From: Streptomyces sp. ISL-43
GTDB lineage: Bacteria > Actinomycetota > Actinomycetes > Streptomycetales > Streptomycetaceae
DNA length: 64,000 nucleotides
Reading direction: 5' to 3'
NCBI RefSeq assembly: GCF_018614195.1
Contig: NZ_JAGGOT010000052.1
Location: 124,001 to 188,000 of the forward strand
Shown here: positions 45,728-54,159 of the stretch, piece by piece
Layout: each line of letters opens with the position of its first letter
Position numbering within the stretch: the first letter of the stretch is position 1
Notes under the pieces: model-generated
The model's database searches: none
The model's input: the letters and a program-made list of their open reading frames with translations, nothing else
What the model was told of the DNA's origin: nothing
Made by a program: the position numbers and the translations under genes

Positions 45728-46600
45728 ATGCGTCATGAGAACCGGCCGCCGTCACCGCGCCGTTCCCGGCTCACCCGCCGGGGCCGGCTGGCGCTCTTCT
45801 TCGGCACGCTCCTGGGCCTCGGGGCAGCCGTCCTGATCCCCCTGCTGCCCGGCGAGAAAGCACCCGAGAAACCGCGCCAGTTGCTGATCCCCGAGGGGTG
45901 GCGTGCCCCGCAGGTCTACGCCGCCATCGACCGCGAGCTGAAGCTTCCTCCCGGCTCCGCCAAGGCGGCTGCCGCGACGGCCGCCCTGCCCCTGCCCGCC
46001 GAGGCGAAGGGCAATCCGGAGGGGTACCTCTTCCCGGCCACATATCCGGTGACCTCCGAAGCCACCCCGGCCACGCTGCTGACGTACATGGTCGAGACGG
46101 CCAACACGAAGCTCGCCACCAAGGCCGTCGCGGACGGCGGCCAGGCCCACGGGATGACCCCGTACCAGACGGCCACCCTCGCCAGCATCATCGAGGCGGA
46201 GGCCGACACCCGCGCCGACATGGGCAAGGTCGCCCGGGTGGTGCACAACCGGCTGGCGAAGTCGATGCCGCTCCAGATGGACTCCACCATCAACTACGGG
46301 CTGAACCGCGCCACGGTGGACACCAAGCTGAGCGAGACGAAGATCGACAGCCCCTTCAACACGTACGAGCGCCAGGGCCTGCCGCCCACGCCGATCGACA
46401 GCCCCGGCCTGGCGGCCATGGCCGCGGCGGTCGCGCCGACGCCCGGCGACTGGCTCTACTTCGTCACCGTCAAGCAGGGGGACACCCGCTTCTCGGCGAC
46501 GTACGAGGAACACAAGCGCCACGTGGCCGAGTTCAACCGCCTCCGGGCCGCCTCCCGCAAGACCTGGTCGGCCCGGAAAGATCCGAAAGAGACAGCCTAG
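45728..46600 (+). CDS. Short MltG/YceG-like endolytic transglycosylase
   Basis: Protein of 290 residues. A basic cytoplasmic start, one membrane helix (about 20-40), then an extracytoplasmic YceG domain: NPEGYLFPATYPV, TLASIIEAEADTRADMGKVA with the catalytic Glu at 156, VVHNRLAKSMPLQMDSTINY, DSPFNTYERQGLPPTPIDSP, and a final TYEEHKRHVAEFNR. MltG enzymes cut nascent peptidoglycan strands and set glycan length. This copy is much shorter than the usual streptomycete MltG of 500+ residues and lacks its long N-terminal region, so it is probably an accessory paralogue. Its end overlaps the convergent monooxygenase by 4 bp. Confidence 0.88.
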   Translation: MRHENRPPSPRRSRLTRRGRLALFFGTLLGLGAAVLIPLLPGEKAPEKPRQLLIPEGWRAPQVYAAIDRELKLPPGSAKAAAATAALPLPAEAKGNPEGYLFPATYPVTSEATPATLLTYMVETANTKLATKAVADGGQAHGMTPYQTATLASIIEAEADTRADMGKVARVVHNRLAKSMPLQMDSTINYGLNRATVDTKLSETKIDSPFNTYERQGLPPTPIDSPGLAAMAAAVAPTPGDWLYFVTVKQGDTRFSATYEEHKRHVAEFNRLRAASRKTWSARKDPKETA

Positions 46601-47715
46601 GCGCCCGCGCCGATGGCCGCGCTGACGTCCGCGGCGGTGCCCGCCGGAGCGCGGGTGAGGAGGCGGTGGATCTCGCGGACAGCGGCGCCGCCCGCGCGGT
46701 TGGCGCCGATGGTCGACGCCGACGGCCCGTAGCCGACCAGGTGGACCCGTTCGTCGCGGACCGCGCGGGTGCCGTCGAGCCGGATGCCGCCGCCCGGCTC
46801 GCGCAGGCGCAGCGGAGCCAGGTGGTCGACGGCGGGGCGGAAGCCGGTGGCCCACAGGATCGCGTCCGCCTCCACCCGCCGCCCGTCCGCCCAGGTGGCT
46901 CCGGTGGCCGTGAGGCGGTCGAACACGGGCAGGCGCGCCAGCACCCCCGACGCCAGTGCGCCCCGGACGGCCTCGTTCAGCGGCAGCCCGGTGACGCTGA
47001 CCACGCTCTGCGGGGGCAGCCCCCGCCGTACGCGGTCCTCCACCAGGGCCACCGCCGCGCGGCCCTCGGCCTCGCCGAAGCCTCCGTCTCGGAACACCGG
47101 GGGCCGGCGGGTGACCCAGGTGCTCTCCGCCGAGACCTCGGACACCTCCAGCAGGTGCTGCACCGCCGAGGTGCCGCCGCCCACGACGATGACCCGGGCT
47201 CCGGCGAACTCGGCCGGCCCGGGGTAGTTCGCGGTGTGCAACTGGCGGCCCCGAAAGGCCTCCTGCCCGGGGTAGCGCGGCCAGAACGGCCGGTCCCAGG
47301 TCCCGGTGGCGTTGATCAGCGCCCGCGCCGACCAGGTGCCGGACCCGGATTCCACCAGCAGGCGCCCGTCCGCCCCGTCGCGTACGGCCGTGACGTCCAC
47401 GGGGCGGCGTACGCGCAGGCCGAAGCGGTCCTCGTAGGCGGCGAAGTACTCGCTGATCACCTCGGAGGACGGCCGCAGCGGATCGGCTCCGGTGAGCTCC
47501 ATGCCCGGCAGCGCGTGCATGCCGTGGACCTTGCCGTAGGTGAGGGAGGGCCAGCGGAACTGCCAGGCGCCGCCGGGGCGGGGCGCGTGGTCCAGGACCA
47601 CGTGGGCGATGCCCGCCCGCGCCAGGTGGTGGGCGCTGGACAGGCCTGCCTGCCCGGCGCCCACGACCACCACGTCCACGATTGTCCGCACACCGCGTTC
47701 CGCGAATTCATTCAC
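46597..47715 (-). CDS. FAD-dependent monooxygenase-like oxidoreductase
   Basis: Flavoprotein of 372 residues. N-terminal FAD site VVVVGAGQAGLSSAHHLARA, then PRPGGAWQFRWPSLTYGKVH. A second Rossmann motif VIVVGGGTSAVQHLLEV is for NADPH, with ATGFRPAVDHLAPL near the end. It resembles YdiO/CzcO-like and flavin-containing monooxygenases. Substrate unknown. The P450 gene lies 48 bp upstream on the same strand, so the two may be co-transcribed and act in one oxidative pathway (inference). Confidence 0.88.
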   Translation of the reverse strand: MNEFAERGVRTIVDVVVVGAGQAGLSSAHHLARAGIAHVVLDHAPRPGGAWQFRWPSLTYGKVHGMHALPGMELTGADPLRPSSEVISEYFAAYEDRFGLRVRRPVDVTAVRDGADGRLLVESGSGTWSARALINATGTWDRPFWPRYPGQEAFRGRQLHTANYPGPAEFAGARVIVVGGGTSAVQHLLEVSEVSAESTWVTRRPPVFRDGGFGEAEGRAAVALVEDRVRRGLPPQSVVSVTGLPLNEAVRGALASGVLARLPVFDRLTATGATWADGRRVEADAILWATGFRPAVDHLAPLRLREPGGGIRLDGTRAVRDERVHLVGYGPSASTIGANRAGGAAVREIHRLLTRAPAGTAADVSAAIGAGA

Positions 47716-47763
47716 GGTTCTACTAACTGAGGGCGGCGGCGAGATCTTCCCGGACCGCCCGGC

Positions 47764-49128
47764 TCACTTCCCGGTGGCGCGGAGCGTTGCCAGGACCGGC
47801 CCGACCGGCTGGAGGGTCAGGCCCGGGAGGACCTTCGCTCGGCCGGGTCCGCTGTCCAGGTGGAAGCGCCGGGCCAGGACGGCCAGTACGAGGGCGGCCT
47901 CGACCAGCGCGAAGCGGGCGCCCAAACAGGCGCGGGGGCCGCCACCGAAGGGGAACCAGGCGTGTTCCGGCACCGGGTACGGGGCGTCCGCGTCCCACCG
48001 CTCGGGGCGGAAGGCCTCCGGCTGCGGGAACCAGCGCTCGTCCCGGTGCATCGACCACGGGCTCGTCCACACCGACAGGCCGGCCGGGACCGGCCGCCCG
48101 CCGAGCGTCGCGCCCTCCTTCGCCACCGCGGAGATCAGCCAGATCGGCGGATAGATCCGCAGCGCCTCCTTGACCACCTGCTGGGTCCAGGGCAGCCGCG
48201 CGTAGTCCTCGTACGTCGGCAGCCGGTCGCCCAGTACCCGCTCCAGCTCCTCCGTCAGCCGCTCGCGCGCCTCGGGCGCTCCCGACAGCAGCTGCCAGGC
48301 CCAGGTCAGGGTGGTCGACGTGGTCTCGTGGCCGCCGATGTAGAGGGTGATCGACTCGTCGCGCAGCTCGGTGCGCGACAGTGGCGCGCCGTTCTCGTCC
48401 CGGGCGGCGAGGAGCCGGCTCAGCAGGTCCGCCCGCTCCTCGCCGGCCGCCGAGGCCACCTCGTGCTCCCGTATGACGTGCTCGATCTCCCGGTCGAGGA
48501 CGGCCACCGCCGCCCGCATCCGGCGCCGGCCCGGAGTCCGCACCCACGGCGGCAGGAACAGGGTCAACCCACGGAACTCCGCGCCCAGTTCCCGCTGGGC
48601 CGTGGTCATGGCCGCGCTGATCGGCGCCTCCCGCCCGGCGGCGTCGCTGCCGAACAGGGTGCGCACCGCGATCCGTTGGGTCAGCCCGGCCATCTCCTTG
48701 TGCACGTCGATCCGCGCGCCCTCGGTCCAGCCGGAGACCAGCGCGTCGGCGCACTCCACCATCGTGGCCGCGTACGAGCGCACTTGGCGCGGGCGCACCG
48801 ACGGCTGGACCAGCGCCCGCTTGCGCCGCCAGTCCTCGCCGGTGGCCACGACCACCCCGTTGCCGAGCAACTGACGGAAGGCCCAGCCCAGTTCGGTCGG
48901 CTCGAAGGTGGACTCGACGGCGCCGAGCAGCTCGCCGGCGTGCTCGGGCAGCGAGACCAGCACATTGCGCTGGGGGCCGAGCGCCCAGGGCACCCAGTCG
49001 CCGTAGTCGTCGCGCAGCGACTCGAAGAAGGCCAGCGGATCGCGGGCGAAGGCGGGGAGGTTCCCGACCAGGGGCCACCGGCGCGGCCCGCGCTCGGCGC
49101 CCGGAGGCGGCTGGGTGGCGGTCACCAC
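47764..49128 (-). CDS. Cytochrome P450
   Basis: P450 of 454 residues with all core motifs: I-helix ITLYIGGHETTSTTLTW, K-helix VVKEALRIYPP (ExxR), PERWDADAPYP, and the heme loop FPFGGGPRACLGARFALVEA with the Cys thiolate. The N-terminus GPRRWPLVGNLPAFARDPLA is soluble-type, without a membrane anchor. The sequence looks closer to fatty-acid or terpene-type class II P450s than to macrolide CYP107s, but the substrate is not readable. No ferredoxin gene is adjacent. Start ATG 49128. Confidence 0.93.
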   Translation of the reverse strand: MVTATQPPPGAERGPRRWPLVGNLPAFARDPLAFFESLRDDYGDWVPWALGPQRNVLVSLPEHAGELLGAVESTFEPTELGWAFRQLLGNGVVVATGEDWRRKRALVQPSVRPRQVRSYAATMVECADALVSGWTEGARIDVHKEMAGLTQRIAVRTLFGSDAAGREAPISAAMTTAQRELGAEFRGLTLFLPPWVRTPGRRRMRAAVAVLDREIEHVIREHEVASAAGEERADLLSRLLAARDENGAPLSRTELRDESITLYIGGHETTSTTLTWAWQLLSGAPEARERLTEELERVLGDRLPTYEDYARLPWTQQVVKEALRIYPPIWLISAVAKEGATLGGRPVPAGLSVWTSPWSMHRDERWFPQPEAFRPERWDADAPYPVPEHAWFPFGGGPRACLGARFALVEAALVLAVLARRFHLDSGPGRAKVLPGLTLQPVGPVLATLRATGK

Positions 49129-49160
49129 GGCATGGTGACAGCGCCGCCTCCAGGGCGCCA

Positions 49161-49212
49161 GAGCGTCAGCGGAGCCGGAGCGTCAGGGGCGCCGGAGCGT
49201 CAGCGGAGCCGG
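49161..49212. repeat. Short direct repeats between P450 and HAD genes
   Basis: GAGCGTCAGCGGAGCCGG occurs exactly at 49161-49178 and 49195-49212, with a partial copy between them. The repeats fill the 100-bp gap beyond the HAD stop. Looks like slippage-generated G/C-rich tandem sequence. Confidence 0.7.
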
Positions 49213-49231
49213 CGCCGGAGCGGCAGCGGCG

Positions 49232-49909
49232 TCAGGCCGCCCGGCGCTCCGCCAGCCAGTCGTACGCGGTGTCCGCGCTGAACTCCGGCTGGCCGGAGCG
49301 GAAGAGCAGCCCGGCCGACGCGAAAGCGGGGTCGCCGGCGGTGGCCGCCACGTAGGGGATCGCCACGCACCGCATGCCCGCCGCGTGGGCGGCCAGCGCG
49401 CCCGGCGCCGCGTCCTCGACGACCACGCAGTCGGCGGGCTCCGCGCCCAGGCGCCGCGCCGCCTCCAGGAACACGTCCGGGGCGGGCTTGCCCTGCGCCA
49501 CCTCCTCGGCGGAGACCACCGTGGTCAGCAGGGCGTCCAGTCCCGTGCCGGCCAGGACCGCGTCGATCGCTTCGAGGGAGGACCCGGAGGCCACCGCCAT
49601 CGGGACGCCGTCGGCGTGCAGCCGCTCGACGAACTTGCGCATCTCGGGGTAGGCCTCGGTGTGGGTGCGGGCGAGCTCGAGATAGGCGGCGTTCTGCTCG
49701 GCGAGCAGCTGCTCCACCGGGGTCTCGATCCCGTAGGACTCCCGGAGGATCTCCAGCGTCTCCAGGGTGCCGATGCCGATGTACCGGGAGTGCTGCTCCC
49801 ACGTGAAATCGGGGACCCCGTGCCGCTCCAGGGTGCGCCGCCCGGACTCGTAGTAGTTGGGCTCGCTGTCCACGAGGGTGCCGTCGAGATCGAATATGAC
49901 GGAGATCAT
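49232..49909 (-). CDS. HAD-family hydrolase (beta-phosphoglucomutase-like)
   Basis: HAD phosphatase of 225 residues. Motif I VIFDLDGTLVDSEPNYYESG, motif II AVASGSSLEAIDAVL, motif III/IV GKPAPDVFLEAARRLG and VVVEDAAPGALAAHAAGM. A helical cap lies between residues 18 and 85, as in the PGMB/GPH subgroup that acts on sugar phosphates. The ATG at 49909 begins MISVIFDLDGT; an upstream start at 49957 would add a Gly/Pro leader overlapping the Lrp gene region. Substrate unknown. Confidence 0.9.
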   Translation of the reverse strand: MISVIFDLDGTLVDSEPNYYESGRRTLERHGVPDFTWEQHSRYIGIGTLETLEILRESYGIETPVEQLLAEQNAAYLELARTHTEAYPEMRKFVERLHADGVPMAVASGSSLEAIDAVLAGTGLDALLTTVVSAEEVAQGKPAPDVFLEAARRLGAEPADCVVVEDAAPGALAAHAAGMRCVAIPYVAATAGDPAFASAGLLFRSGQPEFSADTAYDWLAERRAA

Positions 49910-49961
49910 CCGTTGCGCCCGTCCTGCCGGTGCCGGTCCTGTACCTGTCCCGACCATCTTG

Positions 49962-50441
49962 TCAGGATTTGCGCGCCGCCCGTCCCACGGACTCGACCAG
50001 CGGAAGCAGCCGGTGCGACACGCGCTCGCGCAGCGCGACCTCGGTCCGGGTGCGGACCACCCCGGGGAGCCGGATCAGCCGCTGGATGACGTCCTCGAGG
50101 TGCGCGTTGTCCCGGGCGGCCACCCGGGTCAGCAGGTCCCCGCCACCGGTGATGGAGAAGGCCTCGATGATCTCCGGTACGGAGGCCAGCGCGTCGCCGA
50201 CCTCGTCCAGGTGCCCCTGGGTGACCTCGATGTGCACGAAGGCGAGCACGGGGTGGCCGAGCGCGGCGGGGGAGAGGACGGGCCCGGTCCCGGTGATCAC
50301 ACCGGTGCGCTCCAGCCGGTCGATCCGGGCCTGGAGGGTGCCGCGCGCGACGCCGAGGATCCGGGCGTACTCCCGGACGCTGGTGCGCGGCTGCTCGATC
50401 AGCAGGCGCAGGATCCGTGTGTCGAGCTCGTCCACCGCCAT
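49962..50441 (-). CDS. Lrp/AsnC-family transcriptional regulator
   Basis: Protein of 159 residues. HTH in LDTRILRLLIEQPRTSVREY and ARGTLQARIDRLERTGVI, then a RAM ligand-binding domain (VLAFVHIEVTQGHLDEV, FSITGGGDLLTRVAARDNAH, GVVRTRTEVALRERV). Lrp proteins respond to amino acids. Divergent from the SDR gene at 50605 across 163 bp; which neighbour it controls is not evident. Confidence 0.92.
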   Translation of the reverse strand: MAVDELDTRILRLLIEQPRTSVREYARILGVARGTLQARIDRLERTGVITGTGPVLSPAALGHPVLAFVHIEVTQGHLDEVGDALASVPEIIEAFSITGGGDLLTRVAARDNAHLEDVIQRLIRLPGVVRTRTEVALRERVSHRLLPLVESVGRAARKS

Positions 50442-50604
50442 GCCGCGACCCTATCAACGGGCAGGTGGCCCGCCACGGCGACGCCGAAGGGGGACTCGGA
50501 CGTGCCGTCCGGGGGAATCCGCATCCGATGGGGTGCGCCCCGGGGAAGGGGAGGTAGGCGGCCGGGAGCGGCGTGCGGGCGGGCCACGAGGAGCGGAGAG
50601 AGCC

Positions 50605-52095
50605 ATGACGGGCAAGAACTGCCTGGTCACCGGAGCCACCGGCTACATCGGCGGCCGACTGGTGCCGGAGCTCCTCGATGCCGGACACCGCGTCCGCTGC
50701 CTGGCCCGCTCCCCGGAGAAGCTGCGCGACCACCTCTGGGCCGGCCGGGCCGAGGTGGTCCGGGGCGACGTCACCGACCCGCGGTCCGTGGCCGCCGCGA
50801 TGTCCGGCATCGACGTCGCCTACTACCTCGTGCACGCCCTCGGCGCCGGACGGGGCTTCGAGGAACGCGACCGCACCGCCGCCCGGACCTTCGCGGAGCA
50901 GGCCCACGCCGCCGGGGTCGGCCGTGTCGTCTACCTCGGCGGGCTCACCCCCGCCGGCATCCCCGGCCGGGCACTCTCCCCGCACCTGCGCTCCCGCGCC
51001 GAAGTCGGCGAGATCTTCCTCGCCGGACCCGTTCCGGCGACCGTGCTGCGCGCCGCCGTGGTCATCGGATCGGGCTCGGCCTCCTTCGAGATGCTGCGCT
51101 ACCTGACCGAGCGGCTGCCCGTCATGGTCACGCCCAGCTGGGTCGGTACCCGCTGCCAGCCCATCGCCGTCCGCGACGTGCTGCGCTACCTCGTCGGCAG
51201 TGCCGCAATGGCGCCCGAGGTCGACCGGGCCTTCGACATCGGCGGGCCCGACGTGGTCACGTACGAGGAGATGATGCGCCGCTACGCCGCCGTCGCCGGA
51301 CTGCCCCCGCGCCTCATCCTGAGGGTGCCGATGCTGACCCCGCGGCTGTCCAGCCACTGGATCGGCCTCGTCACACCCGTGCCGAGGGCGCTCGCCCGGC
51401 CGCTCGCCGAATCCCTGCGCCACGAGGTGGTCTGCGCGGAGCACGACATCGCCGTGCACGTCCCGGACCCGCCGGGCACCCCCATCGGCCTCGACGAGGC
51501 GCTCGCGCTGGCCCTCCAGCGGATCCGGGAGGCCCGGGTGACCACGCGCTGGTCCTCGGCCGCGGTGCCGGGCGCACCGAGCGACCCGCTGCCCACCGAC
51601 CCCGACTGGGCGGGCGGCAGCCTCTACACCGACCATCGGGAACTGGCCGTCGAAGCCCCGCCCGAAGCGCTGTGGCGGGTGGTGGAGGGCATCGGCGGGG
51701 AGAACGGCTGGTACTCCTTCCCGCTGGCCTGGGCCGTACGGGGCTGGCTGGACCGGCTCGTCGGCGGAGTCGGCATCCGCCGCGGCCGCCGGGACGCGGC
51801 GCGGCTGCGGGTGGGGGACTCCCTGGACTTCTGGCGGGTCGAGGAGATCGTCCCGGGCCGGCTGCTGCGCCTGCGCGCGGAGATGCGCCTGCCGGGGCTG
51901 GCCTGGCTCGAACTCCACGCCGACCCGCCGTGCCCGGGGGAGGGCGGCTCCCGCTACCGCCAGCGGGCGCTGTTCCATCCGCACGGCCTGCTCGGCCATC
52001 TGTACTGGTGGAGCGTGTCACCGTTCCACGCCCTCGTCTTCGGTGGCATGGCCCGCAACATCGCCCGCGCGGCGCGGCGCCCGGATGGCGACTAG
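50605..52095 (+). CDS. SDR/NmrA-like NAD-binding protein with DUF2867 domain
   Basis: Protein of 496 residues. The N-terminal extended-SDR domain has LVTGATGYIGGRLVPELLDA (NAD site) and RVVYLGGLTPAG; the usual YxxxK catalytic pair is not evident, so it may be a binding rather than reducing module. The C-terminal DUF2867 domain (about 340-490) has GGENGWYSFPLAWAVRGWLD, RVEEIVPGRLLRLRAEMRLP and HPHGLLGHLYWWSVSPFHAL. This fusion is common in actinobacteria; function unknown. ATG 50605 follows GGAGAGAG. Confidence 0.87.
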   Translation: MTGKNCLVTGATGYIGGRLVPELLDAGHRVRCLARSPEKLRDHLWAGRAEVVRGDVTDPRSVAAAMSGIDVAYYLVHALGAGRGFEERDRTAARTFAEQAHAAGVGRVVYLGGLTPAGIPGRALSPHLRSRAEVGEIFLAGPVPATVLRAAVVIGSGSASFEMLRYLTERLPVMVTPSWVGTRCQPIAVRDVLRYLVGSAAMAPEVDRAFDIGGPDVVTYEEMMRRYAAVAGLPPRLILRVPMLTPRLSSHWIGLVTPVPRALARPLAESLRHEVVCAEHDIAVHVPDPPGTPIGLDEALALALQRIREARVTTRWSSAAVPGAPSDPLPTDPDWAGGSLYTDHRELAVEAPPEALWRVVEGIGGENGWYSFPLAWAVRGWLDRLVGGVGIRRGRRDAARLRVGDSLDFWRVEEIVPGRLLRLRAEMRLPGLAWLELHADPPCPGEGGSRYRQRALFHPHGLLGHLYWWSVSPFHALVFGGMARNIARAARRPDGD

Positions 52096-52138
52096 CCGGC
52101 CCGAGTCCCGTCCGCCCGGACGGGACCCGGCGCGTGGG

Positions 52139-52726
52139 TCAGCGGCCCGCGGCTGCCGCGCGGCGGCGGCGGAGCAGGACGAGGAGACCGAGACCGGCGG
52201 CGCCGCCCACCGCGATCAGTGCCGTGTCCGAGCCGCCCCGCCCGTACTCGGCGCCGGCCGCCACGCTGCCCTTCGGGACGACCGTGGTCTGGCCGCCGGA
52301 GCCGGTGGCGTAGGTGAAGGAGCAGCCCTGGGGGAGCTTCGGGAAGTCCTTGACGCTCGCCTTGTGCCCGCCGCCCTCCATGTTCGTGCGCAGCTTCGGC
52401 GCGGGGCCGTTCGGCTCGAGGATCTCGGCGAGGAAGCGGTCCGTGGGGAGGTTCGGGTGGGTGCGGTCGAGCCGCTCGGGCAACACCTCGCCGCTCCCCG
52501 CGTCCTTGAAGGTGACGGACGGCCCGGAGGGGGCGATGGTCATCACCGCGGTGGTTCCGGCGCCGATCGACGCCTCCTTGACCGCCACGCACGTCGACGG
52601 AGTCTTCGAGGGGGAGGGCGTGGTGTCGGCGAAAGCGACGGCGGTCGGGGCGAGGACCGCCGAGGCGAGGGCGGTGGCGGCGACGGTCGTACGCAGGACG
52701 ACGCGGCGGGATGTGCGCAAGGACAT
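52139..52726 (-). CDS. Secreted, membrane-anchored hypothetical protein
   Basis: Protein of 195 residues. N-terminal signal peptide (TSRRVVLRTTVAATALASAV, then VLAPTAVAFADT cleavage region), an extracellular beta-type domain of about 130 residues with two cysteines (STCVAVKEAS and LPQGCSFTYA) that could form a disulfide, then a C-terminal hydrophobic helix (TALIAVGGAAGLGLLVLL) and RRRR tail. This is the layout of surface-anchored proteins, but no LPxTG or LAxTG sorting motif is visible. ATG 52726 starts right at the signal peptide. Role unknown. Confidence 0.78.
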   Translation of the reverse strand: MSLRTSRRVVLRTTVAATALASAVLAPTAVAFADTTPSPSKTPSTCVAVKEASIGAGTTAVMTIAPSGPSVTFKDAGSGEVLPERLDRTHPNLPTDRFLAEILEPNGPAPKLRTNMEGGGHKASVKDFPKLPQGCSFTYATGSGGQTTVVPKGSVAAGAEYGRGGSDTALIAVGGAAGLGLLVLLRRRRAAAAGR

Positions 52727-52862
52727 GACGACTCCGTGGAGAAGGGCCTCGTGGGCCGGAGGGCAGCGGGAAGGCCATGTGCCGATCGCTCGGTGGGGGG
52801 TCACGAGTCGGGGCGGGCTCTGCCGAGGAATCTAGGCAGTGCGTTCGATGGACGCGTCCGTT

Positions 52863-52886
52863 CCCTGTCACGGCCATGTGACAGGG
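52863..52886. promoter_or_regulatory. Perfect 9-bp-arm palindrome in the divergent gap
   Basis: CCCTGTCAC at 52863-52871 and GTGACAGGG at 52878-52886 are exact inverted copies with a 6-bp centre. The site is 137 bp before the secreted-protein gene and 213 bp before the photolyase fragment, in a 372-bp gap that otherwise shows nothing. Symmetry and spacing suit a dimeric regulator such as a MerR or TetR protein. Confidence 0.45.
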
Positions 52887-53098
52887 CCCCGCGCTCGCCC
52901 CGCTCTGTACGGCCCCGCCCTGCCGCGCACGGCCGCGACGCGACTCGCCCCGCCGCGGCCCCGCACACCGCGCGGCGCGTCCGGGTCCGGATCCTGGGCA
53001 ACGCGCGGCAGCGCCCCCGCATCCGGGACGGGGGTCCGTGCCGAAGTACCTCACGACAGCCCGTCCCCGCCCCCACAACCCCCACGCGGAGCGAACCC

Positions 53099-53362
53099 AT
53101 GAACGTCGCGGTGGTCCTCTACACCTCCGACCTGCGGCTGCACGACCATCCGCCGCTGCGGGCCGCCCTGTCCTCCTCCGGGCAGGTGGTTCCGCTCTTC
53201 GTACGGGACCCCGCGGTCCCCGCCCCGCCCAACCGGCCGGCCTTCCTCGCCGACTGCCTCGCCGACCTCGACGCCGGGCTGCACGCCCGCGGCGGCCGTC
53301 TCGTCGTGCGGTCCGGCGACACCGTCGCCGAGGCCCTCGCCCTCGTACGGGAGGCAGACGCG
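53099..53362 (+). pseudogene. phr: DNA photolyase N-terminal fragment
   Basis: Eighty-eight codons starting MNVAVVLYTSDLRLHDHPPL and running through VVPLFVRDPAVPAPPNRPAF, LADCLADLDAGLHARGGRLV and VRSGDTVAEALALVREADA. This is the Rossmann antenna domain of a cryptochrome/photolyase-type deoxyribodipyrimidine photolyase. After codon 88 (53362) the similarity ends in mid-domain; the FAD-binding domain of some 350 residues is missing. The start has GGAGCG upstream and looks usable. The sequence continues directly into the LitR-like fragment in another frame, so a deletion joined the two. Confidence 0.85.
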
Positions 53363-54159
53363 AAGCGGCCCGGGTCGCCCGGGACACGGCGGCCGCCGCC
53401 CCCGCCGGACCGCCGGCCGCGGCCGCGACACCGGGCGGCCCCCGCGCGCTGCGCCTCGGGGACGTCCGCCCGGAGTGCCGGGGGCTCGCGCGGGCCGCCG
53501 TACGACTGGACGCGCCGGCCGTGGAGGACCTGCTGGCCGGCGCCCTCGCGGAGCTGGGCCTGATCGCCGCGTGGGAGGAGGTCATCGCGCCGACCCTGCA
53601 CGCGGTGGGCCGCAAGTGGGCCTCGGCCGGGGAACGTTACGTCGAGGTGGAACACCTGCTGTCCTGGTACGTCTCCTCGGCCCTGCACCGGATGCGCCCG
53701 GCCACGCGGCCGTTGCCGGCCCCTCCCGTGCTCCTGGCCTGTGCGCCGGGGGAGGAGCACACCCTGCCGATGGAGGCGTTGACCGCTGCCCTCGGCGAAC
53801 GGGCCCTGCCGGTAAGGATGTTCGGCGCGGCACTGCCGCCGGACGCCCTGCGCGAGGCCGTGCGGCGCACCGGCCCGCGAGCCGTCGTCCTGTGGGCGCA
53901 GTCCCGTACGACCGCAGACGCGTCCCTGGCCAGGTCGGTCGCGGGCATCGAGTGGGGCCCCCGCGGCGCCCGGGGCCGCTCCGCGCTGCTGCTCGCCGGG
54001 CCCGGCTGGGGCGCCGGATCCCCGGCCGGCCCGCCACACCCGCGCACCGAGCGGCTGTTCGGGCTCCGCTCGGGGCTGGCGGTCATCGAAGCGGTGGCGG
54101 CGGGCCGGCCTCCAGCGACTGCCGCAGGACGTGCAGAGCCCGGCGCATGTGGCTCTTGA
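53362..54159 (+). pseudogene. LitR-like MerR regulator, cobalamin-binding C-terminal fragment
   Basis: From the junction on, in a frame different from the photolyase fragment: EAARVARDTAAAA, ALAELGLIAAWEEVIAPTLH, AVGRKWASAGERYVEVEHLL with SWYVSSALHRM, VLLACAPGEEHTLPMEALTA, VVLWAQSRTTADASLARSV. This is the helical and B12-binding half of LitR/CarH-like light-dependent MerR regulators. The DNA-binding MerR domain is absent and there is no start codon of its own. In Streptomyces, LitR with an ECF sigma factor controls light-induced carotenoid and photolyase genes. It overlaps the convergent sigma gene by 77 bp. Confidence 0.8.
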
